Of a stretch of 64,000 bases of DNA, positions 10,048 to 20,499 are shown piece by piece. Below the pieces are notes generated by a model. It was given only the letters and a program-made list of their open reading frames with translations, ran no database searches and was not told the DNA's origin. The DNA lies in NCBI RefSeq assembly GCF_024166365.1, contig NC_064843.1:53324032-53388031 (forward strand), read 5' to 3'. Position 1 is the stretch's first letter, and each line of letters opens with the position of its first letter. The DNA comes from Elephas maximus indicus (lineage: Eukaryota > Chordata > Mammalia > Proboscidea > Elephantidae). The translations under genes and the position numbers were made by a program.

Positions 10048-11940
10048 GCTAATGATAGTGAGCATTTTCTCAAGTGTCTGTTAGCTGCCTGAATGTCATC
10101 TTTGGTGAAGTGTCTGTTCATATCCTTTGCCTATTTCTTAACTGGGTTGTCTTCGTTACTGATGTTGTTAAAATATTCTATAGATTTTAGAGATTAGACC
10201 CTTGTCGGCTATGTCATACCCAAAATTTTTTCCCAGCCTGTAGGTTCTCTTTTTGTGAAGTCTTTTGATGAGCACGAATTGTGTAGTTTTTAGGAGCTCC
10301 CAGTTATCTGGTTTATCTTCTGGTGTTTGTGCATTATTTGCTATGGTTTGTATTGTATTCATGCCATGTATTAGGGTCACTAGTGTTGTACATATTTTTT
10401 CTTCCGTGACCTTTATTGTTTAAGGTTTTACAGTTAAGTCTTTGATCCATTTTTTAGTTTTTGTGTATGGTGTGAGGTATGGGTCCTGTTTCACTGTTTT
10501 TATGGATGGACATCAGTTCTGCCAGCACCATTTGTTAAAAAGACTTTCTTTTCCTCATTTAATGGATTTTGGTCCTTTGTCAAAGATCAGCTGATCACAG
10601 GTGGATAGATTTATATCTGCGTTCTCAATTTTGTTCCACTGGTCTATGTGCCTGTTGTACCAGTACCAGGCTGTTTTGACTACTGTGGCTGTGTAGTAGG
10701 TTCTAAGGTCAGTAGTATGACGTCCCTACTTTGTTCTTTTTCTTCAGTGATATTTTGCTTATATGGGGCCTCTTTCCTTTCCATATAAAATTGATTAGAT
10801 TTTCCATTAAAGAATGTTGTTCCTATCTGGATTGGGATTGTATCATATCTATAAATCACTTTGGGTAGAACTGACATTTTCACAATGTTGTCTTCCTATT
10901 CATGAGCATGGTATGTTTTTCCATTTATGTAGGTCTTTTTTGGTTTCTTGCAATAGTGTTTTGCAGTTTTCTTTGTCTAGGCCTTTTACATCCCTGGTTA
11001 GCTTTATTCCTAAGTTTTTAAAAATCTTCGTAGGGGCTACTATAAATGGTATTTTCTTCCTGATTTCCTTTTTGAAGCTCTTTTTGTTGGCTTATAGGAA
11101 TCCAGATCATTTTTGTATGTTGATCTTGTATTCTGTTACTCTGGTGAATCTTTCAGTTAGTTCTAGTAGTTTCCTTGTGGAATCTTGGGGTTCTCTATGT
11201 GTAGTATCATATCACCTGTGAATAGGGATTTTACTTCTTCCTTTCCAATCTGGATGCCCTTTATTTCTTTTTCTTGCTTTATTACTCTAGCTAGGACTTT
11301 CACCGCAATGTTAAATAGGAATGGTGATAAAGGCATCCTTGTCTTGTTCCCATTCTTGGGGCAATGCTTTCAGCCTCTCCATTGAGAATGATGTTGGCTC
11401 TTGGTTTTGTATAGATGCCCTTTATTATGTTGAGGAATTTCTCTTCTATTCCCATTTTATTGAAAGTTTTTATCAGGAATGTTTGTTGGATTTTATCAAA
11501 CGCCTTTTCTGCATCGACTGAAATGATCATGTGATTCTTTTGTTCCATTTACATGGTGAATTATGTTGATGGATTTTCTAATGTTGAACCATCCTTGCAT
11601 ACCATATAAATCCCACTTGGTTGTGGTGTATTATTTTTTTTTTGATGTGATGCTGAATTCTATTGGCTAGAATTTTGTTGAGAATTTTTGCATCTATATT
11701 CATGACAAATATTGGTCTGTAATTTTCTTTTTTTGTGTTGTCTTTGCCTCGCTTTGGTATCACGGTTACAGTGGCTTCATAGAAAGAATTCAGAAGTATT
11801 CCTTCCTTTTCTATACTCTGAAATAGTTTTAGTAGTACTGGTGTGAGCTCTGAATGTTTGGTAGAATTCTTCAGTGAAGCCGTCTGGGCCAGGGATTTTT
11901 TTGTTGCTGGATCATTCTTTGCTTTTAACTTTTTATAAGA

Positions 11941-12661
11941 AAACCAATTCACTGAAGAGTTCAGTGGAGAGCCGAACAATGGAACTGACTCACGTAAACT
12001 GGAGCTGCAGAGTAGCCTCATGTGGACCTTCTACATACTACCTAGAAGTTATCGCTATACTTCCTCTGTTCTTTGAGCAAATTCAAAAAGTCCCCCATGT
12101 TTTTCCATGCGAGTGGTTGCAAGTCATTAAATAGTTCTTGATAGCATTTGTAGGTTTTTTGTAAAGGGTTGAAAACTCATACATAGGGACTCTGTGGACA
12201 GTAGGGGTGTGTACTCACCAAAAAAGAGGGAAAGAAGTGAGAGATGGAATCAAGAAACAGAGTGATTAAAACTCACCACTGGTCATTCTACAGGGAGTGT
12301 GACTTGACATGATGAAAGCCAGCTATTCCTCATTTGGACTTAATTCTGTATACCTTTCCCAGCGTGAGCATTACATGGAAGGTGATTCTAACATTAAAAG
12401 CTACATATTTTTGGTGTAACATGGCTACCAAAATACATACCAACTGCTTCACCTGGTGCTCAACCAAAGCCACAGTGATTTGATTCACCCTGGGGGACCA
12501 ATTGGCTATACCGGACTAAAAGATGGTAGTTTTGGCTCTAACTTGGGTCCTTTCTGGGACATCTCCAAAGGTAACTTTAACTACACTCAATTTTTGTCTA
12601 AGGCGCTGATTTAGACTAAATCCCAGCTTAAGAAGCTAATGATGTATGTCCCTGGTGTTAC
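11941..12661. other. ESF1 intron stretch with an unexplained open reading segment
   Basis: No known repeat was recognised. Position 12309-12614 on the plus strand is open for 101 codons apart from one TAA at 12417-12419. The part after the stop includes HPGGPIGYTGLKDGSFGSNL. I do not recognise the protein; it could be a decayed retroviral or processed-gene remnant, or chance. Confidence 0.3.
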
Positions 12662-12814
12662 CTCGAAGTCATCCTCTAATAATTCCTTCTTTTTTATGAG
12701 CTGTTTTTTCTTCTTTTTGCTCAGATTCTGGTGTTCCACAATCTTGTTGTAATTAAAGTGTTTCTTGCTGCCCTCCTCCTCTTCCTCATCCATCATGAGC
12801 AAAGCCATTTCAGC
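12662..12814 (-). CDS. ESF1: ESF1 internal exon F
   Basis: The 153-nt exon (51 codons, phase 0 at both ends) lies between the acceptor cttctctccacag and the donor GTAACA. It encodes AEMALLMMDEEEEEGSKKHF, then NYNKIVEHQNLSKKKKKQLI, ending LLEDDFE. A run of five glutamates follows MMD, and a five-lysine run follows NLS. From memory, the human protein has a shorter DEDED-type segment at the glutamate run, so a small in-frame repeat-length difference is likely. Downstream, the open frame runs on into the intron for 15 or so codons before a stop, which is not part of the exon. Confidence 0.95.
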
Positions 12815-14191
12815 CTGTGGAGAGAAGAAGTTCAAATACAGATTTCTCTCCCCCTCACCCCAGAAGTAGAATGGGGCACAAATACTCTTAGAAAGGAGAG
12901 CACAATCACTAATGCTCCAGGGTAACAGCTATCATTTGTAATCTGATTATGGATTAGCGAAATTCAAAAAGAAACCCAGAGATCTTCGTATAGTGATAAG
13001 GTAGTCTTTAGAAGCAACATCAACACTGAGAGCAGGAGAGGAGCGAAAGCTTGTATTTAAAAACCAGACCACATTTCACTGAGTGTAGCTGGTTAGTCGG
13101 CTGCATGAACAAGGGTACCCAAATAAAAATTTCTTGCTTTCATTTTAGTCTTTCTAAACAATGACATTAAATCTTGCAAATGTATAGTATTTTGTGATAT
13201 ACTCAGCAAAATCTCCAAACATGTACTTTTACAACAAGAAATTTATTTATTTATTGGATTTATTCTCTCAATATTGACAGGTTTCTATCAAGGCAAGAGC
13301 CTAACATTTATTTCTGAAATCTAACATAATGACTGTTTCTTCCAGTGACCATGGGATTCAACGAGAACCCTGAAGATATCAAGTAAACCACCATGTATAC
13401 TGGAAAAAAAGAGTATGCAGGCCTCTGTGAATCTTCCCATATTACCATTTCAAAGTACTTTATTTTCCTTTCCCTTCCATCACTGGAACGTACAGTTGGC
13501 TTTCTTTTTAGAACCAGTTTGAACAAGGAAAGTTTTTCTGCTGCCTTGAAAATAACTTTATGAGCCATTTTGTATATGTGATGAGTGGAGAATAGGGAAG
13601 ATTAAGATGCAGGTGTTACGTGGCCAGTCAGGCTCACCTGATGGGAATGTCAGTTGGCCTTAGGGCATTGTAGACTCCAATTTTTGCCTCAGCAAAAAAA
13701 ACCTCTGCACTGTGGACCTTTGTGGTCATTGAAGTACAAGGCTCACTTGTACTTCATCATTAAAGGATGACTTTAATTCTATACATACTTACGTTGTTTG
13801 CAGTAATGAGAGGAATCAGCATTTAACAAGTCATAAAGGTGAAGTCTGTATTACACGACAGATGCAGATTGAATTAAAATTATTTTAGAAGTTTGAGTAA
13901 TAGTATTTTCTATCTCAGTTATATTAAGGGTTTTTAATAAGAAGATATATTTGTCTTCATCATAAGGGAACATGCTGTAGGTCTGAAGTCAATTTAACTT
14001 TGTACTAGTTGGAGAGCTGAAGTGTGATTTAAAAATTAAGTTCCTAAATTTATGTGTTTTTTAATTGATTAACAAAATTCATTGTTAAAATCAGTTATTT
14101 TCTTATTAAGGACCCTGTAAACTCAAATGAAAAACTTAATTTAAATCATACATATCAATTATCCACTAAGCGTGTAACGATCACATCTTAC
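12815..14191 (-). other. ESF1 intron between exons E and F
   Basis: A 1.4-kb intron that looks mostly unique and AT-rich. I recognise no SINE, LINE or LTR in it. Short open frames on either strand show no family resemblance. Confidence 0.5.
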
Positions 14192-14268
14192 CTTTTGACT
14201 TTCTATTTCAGTTTCTTCCTCTGAAGATGTGCCATCTTTTGCAGATTTCATTGATTTTTTCTTTATAC
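14192..14268 (-). CDS. ESF1: ESF1 internal exon E
   Basis: The 77-nt exon starts GT ATA AAG after the acceptor gcattgtgccag, completing the glycine codon split from exon D, and ends CAA AAG before the donor GTAAGAT. It encodes IKKKSMKSAKDGTSSEEETE, then IESQK. The basic-then-acidic layout with SSEEE is typical of this linker in ESF1. The pyrimidine tract of the acceptor is poor (purines interrupt it), which could make this small exon prone to skipping. Its 77-nt length is not a multiple of three, so skipping would shift the frame. Confidence 0.92.
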
Positions 14269-14409
14269 CTGGCACAATGCATTGACATAAGGTTAAAAAT
14301 TATAGGACTATCAGCAACAATCTGTTTACACTAGTAACAAGAATATAAAATATTTACAAATAATCTTAATAAATGTATAGAACCTAAGGGAGAAAAAGAT
14401 ATGACTGAG

Positions 14410-15160
14410 AGGAAGCTATGGACATAAATGGAATAAATACAATGCTTCTGGATGGGAAAATCAACATCACAAAGAAGGAAATTCTTCTGAAAGTAATGTA
14501 TACTTTACCTCACCTTAGACTAAAAAAAGAAAAACCGTAAGACCATTCCAATAGATCTAGAATGATCATTTGATAAAATTCAACATCTACCCATGATGAA
14601 AGTAATATACAAATTTAATGAAATTTGAAGTAAAATTCCATTCAATAAATTCTTGACAAAGATTAATGTGATGGATTTGATGTACCAGTGTACTAATGAT
14701 ATAGTAGTGTACTAAAATATACTACAAAGTGAAAATAACCCAAAAATTATCATACTATCTATACTAAGAGCAATGAAACAGTATGATTCAGTATATAATA
14801 AAAGGTAGTATCATTCATCAGTGGAAAAAGAAGGGATTATTCAATAACTGGTGCTGGATATTTATTTCATTATGGATGAAAAAAAACCTTATCTTATTAT
14901 GTGTAGCAAAATTAAATGCAGAGGGATAACGAATTAAACATTAAAAAGTAAATAAACCGAAGAGAAAACACAGGAGAATAACTACCTGATCTTGGAATAG
15001 AAGAAAATATTTTCTTAGCATAAGAACAATAGAAGAAATAACAAAGAAGAGAAAAACTCAAATAATCTGAATATACAAGCTCTTAAAACTCTGTACATTA
15101 AAAAAAAAAAGTACAAAAATGAAAAATTCATCTTTGCAATAACAATATGGCAGTCACGAC
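14410..15160 (+). mobile_element. Very old L1 (L1M type) fragment
   Basis: Decayed plus-strand L1 ORF2 text: TTTGATAAAATTCAACATCT, TAACTGGTGCTGGATATTTA, and the ACTACCTGATCTTGGAATAG block. Highly diverged; boundaries approximate. Confidence 0.5.
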
Positions 15161-15390
15161 CTGTAAGTAAAGATTTAATAAAACCCTTTCTCCTTCTCCA
15201 GGCACAAATTTGATTTTGGGTTAATCTTCTAGCTCTATTACCAGGCAAAAATGTTTACGGTAAAGTAGCTTCTGATTGGAAAACTGCATGAACTGAGGAC
15301 TCTAAGTGCTCATAACTTTAGTCTTCCCTAAATGCAGTGACTCTTGTAACTGGTGGCATGTTCCTTGCAGGGACCTAGAAGCTATACCTA

Positions 15391-15557
15391 AAAAAAAAAA
15401 AACCCCAAACCACACCCACTGCCACTGAGATGATTCTAACTCACAGCAACCCTATAGGACAGAGTAAGATTGCCCTGGAGGGTTTCCAAGGAGCAGCTGG
15501 TAGATTCAAACTGTTAACCTTTTGGTTAGCAGCCTGAGCTCTTAACCAACCACTGCA
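15391..15557 (-). mobile_element. AfroSINE, short form
   Basis: Minus-strand copy: poly-A/AAACC tail end at left, then ACTGAGATGATTCTAACTCA, AACCCTATAGGACAGAGTAA, CAAGGAGCAGCTGGTAGATT, and the head complement CTCTTAACCAACCACTGCA. Confidence 0.85.
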
Positions 15558-15609
15558 ATATTGGTTCTTATTTGGGATATGGGATTTTCAGACGAGGGTG
15601 GCTACTACA

Positions 15610-15860
15610 TCCAATTAATCCTTCCTCCTCCTTGGCCATTGGCTTGGGCTTCTTTGCTGGTTCCCCCTTATTTCCGTGATCTCGAAATATTGTAGGGCCT
15701 CAGTGCTCAGTCCTCAGACCTCTGCTCTATCTATGCTAATTTTCAAGGTTCTTTCTTCCAACCCCATGGCTTTAAGCATCTTCTCTTTGTTGTTGACTTT
15801 ATTTCTAGCCCTAACTCCTTTCAACTTCAGACTCCAACTGCCTACTTGAGATCTTTTTTG
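15610..15860 (+). mobile_element. L2 LINE fragment
   Basis: L2-like wording: CAGTCCTCAGACCTCTGCTC, CCATGGCTTTAAGCATCTTC, AGACTCCAACTGCCTACTTG. These match the ORF2-to-3' part of L2 as I know it. Very diverged. Confidence 0.5.
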
Positions 15861-16097
15861 CCCAAAGAACAACACGATACATTTCCAAGAACTTTTAGAA
15901 ATCCTTTCTTCAGCACTGCAAATAAATCAATTATTTAATTATCAACTAAACAATAGCTCCTTTAAGAAGAAAGCGGATGTGGATAGTTTGCTGTAAAAAA
16001 GTATTAATGCAGTTATCAATATGGACTCGCAATGACTCAGGGGCTTCTGGAGATGCAAGATGTTAGATGTGATGCTCTCATCCAGAAGGGGAGGAAA

Positions 16098-16430
16098 TAA
16101 TGTGCACTGGTTAAGAGAACTTGATTCTGGAGCAGCTGGCCTGGGTTTAAACCCTAGCTCTACCCCATTCTAGCTGTGGCAGTTTGTTTCTGTGCCCTTA
16201 TCTGTAAAATGGGGACTATAGTAATAGCATCTACTTCATAGGGTTTTTGTGAGGACTAAATGAATCTTCATTCAACCCTTAGTGTGGCATGCTTAATCAA
16301 TGCCTGACACATGACGCTATCATCATACTCAGTGACCAGGGTTGCCATGAGTCAGAACTGACTCGACGGCAACAGGTTTTGATATGTGGTGCTATATAAA
16401 TGCTTGCTATCATTATTACAGTAAGACTGT
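16098..16430 (+). mobile_element. MIR SINE interrupted by an AfroSINE tail
   Basis: MIR core: GGTTAAGAGAACTTGATTCT, TGGGTTTAAACCCTAGCTCT, TCTGTAAAATGGGGACTATA, then TGAGGACTAAATGA. The MIR 3' end (TATATAAATGCTTGCTATCA) resumes after the AfroSINE scrap at 16338-16377. Confidence 0.8.
16338..16377 (+). mobile_element. AfroSINE 3'-tail fragment
   Basis: Only the tail GGTTGCCATGAGTCAGAACT plus GACTCGACGGCAACAGG is present, inside a MIR. A severely 5'-truncated insertion, or the relic of a deletion. Confidence 0.7.
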
Positions 16431-16484
16431 ACATATAAAAGATGTCCTGATCCCTTGGTAAAAGGGCTGACATCATATTTTTTC

Positions 16485-16505
16485 TTCCTTTTTTTTTTTT
16501 TTTTT
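16485..16505. repeat. Poly-T tract
   Basis: A T-rich run of about 17 uninterrupted Ts; no element could be attached to it. Confidence 0.7.
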
Positions 16506-16724
16506 CCTGCCTGTTGGAATAGGAGGGCTTCAAAAGGAGTTGGTGCCAGGGTGCTAAAGTATGAAAGATCAGCCTAAAGAGAAAAAGTTCAGAATCTACA
16601 AAGCCACGTTCTATGACTCTAGGTTATTATACAATGTCAACCCTCTCTGTACTGCTGCGTTGTCTTCTTTGAATGAGCTGTGCCTGTCGTTCCATTGCAG
16701 AGAAGCCAATGATCTCTAAAGGAA

Positions 16725-16880
16725 TAATGATAAACAATTACACAGCACTTATAATGTGCCAAGCAGTACTGTTCTATTCACTTAACACATATCAACTAAT
16801 TTAACCCTCACAACAATGCTTTAAGGTAGATTCTATAATTTTTTTAATCCTCATTTTGTGGATGAAGAAGCTGAGTTTAC
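16725..16880 (-). mobile_element. MIR SINE
   Basis: Minus-strand MIR: GCACTTATAATGTGCCAAGC, CTAATTTAACCCTCACAACA, CTCATTTTGTGGATGAAGAA. Followed directly by an AfroSINE. Confidence 0.75.
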
Positions 16881-16897
16881 TTCAGATTTAGTAAGTG

Positions 16898-17090
16898 GAA
16901 AAAAGTTGCCTTCTGACTCACGGTGACCCTACAGGATAGGGCAGAATTATGCCTAAAGGGTTTCAAAGCTGTAATCTTTGCAGAAGCAGACTGCCACATC
17001 TTCCTCCCATGGAGCAGCTGGTGGGTTCTAATTGCTGACTTTTTGGTAAGCATCCGAGTGCTTAAACACTGTGCCACCAGGGCTAGTGTC
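16898..17090 (-). mobile_element. AfroSINE, long form
   Basis: Minus strand; keeps the central segment (TTTGCAGAAGCAGACTGCCA, then CATCTTCCTCCCATGGAGCA) missing from short copies. Flanked by TTAGTAAGTG at 16888-16897 and 17091-17100, an exact 10-bp duplication. Confidence 0.9.
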
Positions 17091-17199
17091 TTAGTAAGTG
17101 AAATAAATTCAAACCAAAGCACTCTGGCTCGAGCCTTCTACTATTAACAACCACATTACACTTCTTCTCTATCAAATGTTAACCTCCCTCTCACAGCCC

Positions 17200-17290
17200 T
17201 GTGAATTTTTTAATTGTGCTAAAAGATATACGTAACAAAACACATGCCATCTCAACAATTTCCACCATGCACAATTTAGCAAGCCCTTTC
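17200..17290 (-). mobile_element. L1M 3'-end scrap
   Basis: TTTAATTGTGCTAAAAGATATACGTAAC and the CCATCTCAACAATTTCCACC wording resemble the antisense of an old L1M 3' UTR. Short and diverged. Confidence 0.35.
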
Positions 17291-17464
17291 AATTTAAAAT
17301 GTATTTGGTTGTCAAATAACAAAGCAAATTTCAAAGAACATGTAACTGTGGTCGAATAAGTGCAGTTAATGGGGGATAAAAGGAAAAACAAAGCCTAAGG
17401 TCAAGAGAGGCTCCAGAAGCTGCCCCGTGTCCCTGCTGTAATTACGCAGACCTGTCCTATAGAT

Positions 17465-17630
17465 TGGAAACCCTGGTGCTGTAGTGGTTAAGTGCTACGG
17501 CTGCTAACCAAAAGGTCGGCAGTTCAAGTCCACCAGGCGCTCCTTGGAAACTCTATGGGGCAGTTCTACTCTGTCCTATAGGGTCGCTATGAGTCGGAAT
17601 CGACTCGACAGCAGTGGGTTTTTTGGTTTT
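17465..17630 (+). mobile_element. AfroSINE, first of a tandem pair
   Basis: Short-form SINE, head GGAAACCCTGGTGCTGTAGT, tail GTCGCTATGAGTCGGAATCG. GTCCTATAGAT stands just before it (17454-17464) and just after it (17631-17641). Confidence 0.92.
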
Positions 17631-17641
17631 GTCCTATAGAT

Positions 17642-17808
17642 GGAAACCCTGGTGGCATAGTGGTTAAATGCTACAGCTGCTAATCAAAAGGTCAGAGTTC
17701 AGATCTGCCAGGCGCTCCTTGGAAACTCTACAGGGCAGTTCTAGTCTGTCCTACAGGGTTGCTATGAGTTGGAATCGACTCGATGGCAGTGGGTTTGACT
17801 GTTTTTTG
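17642..17808 (+). mobile_element. AfroSINE, second of a tandem pair
   Basis: Same subfamily and orientation as the preceding copy, starting GGAAACCCTGGTGGCATAGT. Flanked by GTCCTATAGAT (17631-17641) and GTCCTATAGAC (17809-17819), so the target word occurs three times across the pair. Confidence 0.92.
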
Positions 17809-18312
17809 GTCCTATAGACATCCTGGCCAAGAGAACATATCAGCATAAAAGCACTGCTAGACTCACCCCTCAGTGCTACCAAGGCATTTGTTTTGCCCTC
17901 CCGAGAGGAATTACTTATTGTATGCAGCTCTTCTCCCTAAGTGAGTATCTTGTCACATTTCAAATGTTTTTTAGGGAATGTATCTCCCTTAAAATTATAA
18001 ACTTTTCTCTCCTTTAATATATGTGTATGCATTTATCTATGTATTTGCATACATAAATACAATAGGCAAGTATCATCAATGTTCCACTCTCTCAGGTCTG
18101 ACCCACCCCCTTTACCTCTGCTCCTGTGCTCTCAAGGCAAGAGCTTCCTTCTTTTGAAATGAATGGACAAGCGAAACGTACAGAAGAGCCTTCTGTGGCA
18201 GGCAGAAAAATCAGGCTGTATGTGATTAATACACACAGGACACAAAGATCTTCACATATAGCTGTGGGAAACAATTTCAAAGAGCCCACAATAAACACTT
18301 CCGGGTTTTATA

Positions 18313-18483
18313 ATAACCCTGGTTGCATAGTGGTTAGGTGATACGGCTGCTACCCTAAAGGTCGGCAGTTCAAATCCGCCAGGCGCTCCTTGGAAACTCT
18401 ATGGGGCAGTTCTATCCTGTCCTATAGGGTTGCTATGAGTCGGAATTGACTTGATGGCAACGGGTTTGGTTTTTGGTTTTGGT
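18313..18483 (+). mobile_element. AfroSINE, short form
   Basis: Head AACCCTGGTTGCATAGTGGT, B-box-like GGCAGTTCAAATCCG, body GGAAACTCTATGGGGCAGTT, tail GAGTCGGAATTGACTTGATG, then a TTTGGTTTTTGG run. One of the least diverged copies. Confidence 0.92.
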
Positions 18484-19185
18484 GAAAAGTCATAAAAATA
18501 AACTTAAAAGGAAGACTGTAACAAGAGAAAGAACAATCTCTAAGACGGTCAGAGCTAAAAATGATATCCAATTTTAGTGTGATGAAAATTTCTTTGTTCA
18601 CAAGGAATTTACTATGTGCTAGACTGAGCTGTTCAGTCAAAAGATAAATAATGCGTAGAGATCTTTTCTGTGCTGTTAATGAGATCATATTAAGAGGGGA
18701 CATGTAAATTTATCTCAAAAAAATTATTTCTCTCTTTGCTAAGTTTTCAGACTCTCAGTGCTAGGGAAAAGAAAATACCTGCTCTAAAATGCTACTATTT
18801 TTCAGCGAATCCTTTGGCACTGCTGGGAGTGCTTCAAAACGTATATCCTGATTGATTCTCACATGTCAAATATTAACAGAGACTCCAAATCAGATGTTAG
18901 AGTTGTATAGTTAAATAAAATAAATCCAAACAACTCTACTGAAGCTACTATTTCTTTAAGCAAATACCTGTACATTTATAGAAAAAGATGTGTTGCAAAA
19001 ACTTGATCTGCAAAGGGAATACTGGTAAAGGAAACGTCATTTCCCATTACTTGTATTGTAAGAGAACTGCCCCCTGGTCCAACTCCTCCAGATGGTTTAG
19101 TTGAGCACTCCAGGTGAGACGGAAGTTAAGAGAGTTCACTGGAGGACAGATGTAGCCTCAGTACTGACCTGACAGAGAGAGTAAA
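18484..19185. other. ESF1 intron, no recognised repeat
   Basis: AT-rich intronic sequence. I see no exon or repeat family in it. Confidence 0.4.
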
Positions 19186-19361
19186 ACAAAAACACACAAA
19201 AAACCCAAGCCCGTTGTCACACTGAGTCAATCTCAACTCACAGCGAAGCTATAGGACAGAACAGAACTGCACCATAAGGCTTCCAAAGAGCAGCTGAGGA
19301 ATCAGCCACCGATCTTTTGTTTAGCAGCTGATTGCTTAACCACTGCACCACCAGGGCTCCC
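19186..19361 (-). mobile_element. AfroSINE, short form, diverged
   Basis: Minus strand: CACTGAGTCAATCTCAACTC, AGCTATAGGACAGAACAGAA, GCTTAACCACTGCACCACCA. Several substitutions from consensus. Confidence 0.85.
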
Positions 19362-19569
19362 ACAAACGTGGTAAGTAGTTCACTCTTTTTGGCAGCATTT
19401 TCCTGTTTCTGAGATTACTTGTCCACAATCCAATGCAGTCTATTAAGTAATCTTCCTACGGGTGTGGGCATTCTGGCTTTGCTTGGAAATCCAGTAGTTC
19501 CTCATGTCCAGCTCTTACATATCTGAGTCCTTGTTACTGCTTCAGCCTTTACAAGGTACTTGTAGAGTT

Positions 19570-19760
19570 ATAAAAAGTAAAGGGAAGCCAAGTAGGATTC
19601 AGGTTCTACCACCTACCAACTGGCCCTTGGGCATCTCACCCGTTTCCTGAGCTCCGGATTACTCATCTATAAAGTGGTCTAACTATGGGTTAGAGGAAAG
19701 CATTTGTAAACTATAAAACACTATAAAAGCAATACATTGTAAGCACTCAGTATACTGGGT
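19570..19760 (+). mobile_element. MIR SINE, diverged
   Basis: MIR-like order: CTACCACCTACCAACTGGCC, TTGGGCATCTCACCCGTTTC, CTCATCTATAAAGTGGTCTA, ending TAAGCACTCAGTATA. Confidence 0.6.
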
Positions 19761-20499
19761 GAATGAATCAAATATGTGTATCATAGTAACTGGATCTTCA
19801 TGACGGTTTATCAAATTTCCAAAACTGACAAGACAAAGGATACATTTTAATAGGGTATGTTTTTAAGTGATATACTTTACTTTGGTCCTATTTCTTAAAA
19901 ACAAAAACTTACTAAGGAGAGTTAATGCAATCAGACAGTAATAAATTTATCCAATAATTCTTCATTTCTAAAAGAAAATACAACTTTCTAACTCATCCTA
20001 GAAACACACATGATTTTCAAAACTCTCATTTATAGGAAGTTTGCTGTTTAGGAAAAAACAGAAAAATTATAACAAGTTTGCAGTTGGTAAACTGCAGGGG
20101 GGAAAAAATGGGAGAAAATTATAAAAGATCTCTAGCACTCACATGGCCTCCTAACCTGAGCCAAACGCCAGGTCATTCAGTGAGCTCAATTCTACCACAT
20201 TTTGAAGGCTGTGTACATTGAGCTCTATGGGGTTGTCTAGAGCAAAGGTGTTATAAATGTATCCAAGTCTATCTGGTTTATACTGTCTCTGTCCTGTTTA
20301 GCTGTTTAACTTCCAAATACTGGAGAGTCTACTGCATTATAGTCTACATATTTTTGGAAACTAGAGAACATTCCTTAGCTTCTTGGGAAAAACAGGAATT
20401 TTCCAAATTTATTCTATGTATTAAATACTCAATAATGTAAGTTAATGGGGATACAGGACACATAGATCTTAATACACGTACATGGTGAAATGAGTTCCT

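Larger units (their letters stand above)
7165..11940 (-). mobile_element. Old L1, minus strand, carrying nested LTR and RTE insertions
   Basis: Reading the minus strand, the element runs from the middle of ORF2 (about 11940, RT region) to the 3' UTR (about 7165). Recognisable parts are the RT block ENYRPI…[17 protein letters not shown] (11578-11800), ARMGTRQGC near 11340, the zinc-knuckle region [14 protein letters not shown] (about 9000), and a 3' UTR related to the tail of the 29.6-kb L1. Many frameshifts break ORF2. Two later elements are nested: an LTR at 8226-8680 and an RTE at 9152-10047. L1 sequence resumes at the same point on the far side of each. It lies in ESF1 sense orientation. 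Confidence 0.88.

Noticed and set aside
17465..17560. tRNA-like head with A and B boxes
   Set aside because: It is the tRNA-derived head of an AfroSINE, not a tRNA gene; the clover-leaf is incomplete and the same sequence recurs in every copy.
17454..17819. Regular repeats suggestive of a CRISPR-like array
   Set aside because: Two SINEs and a repeated target word in a mammalian intron; no short uniform repeats with unique spacers.
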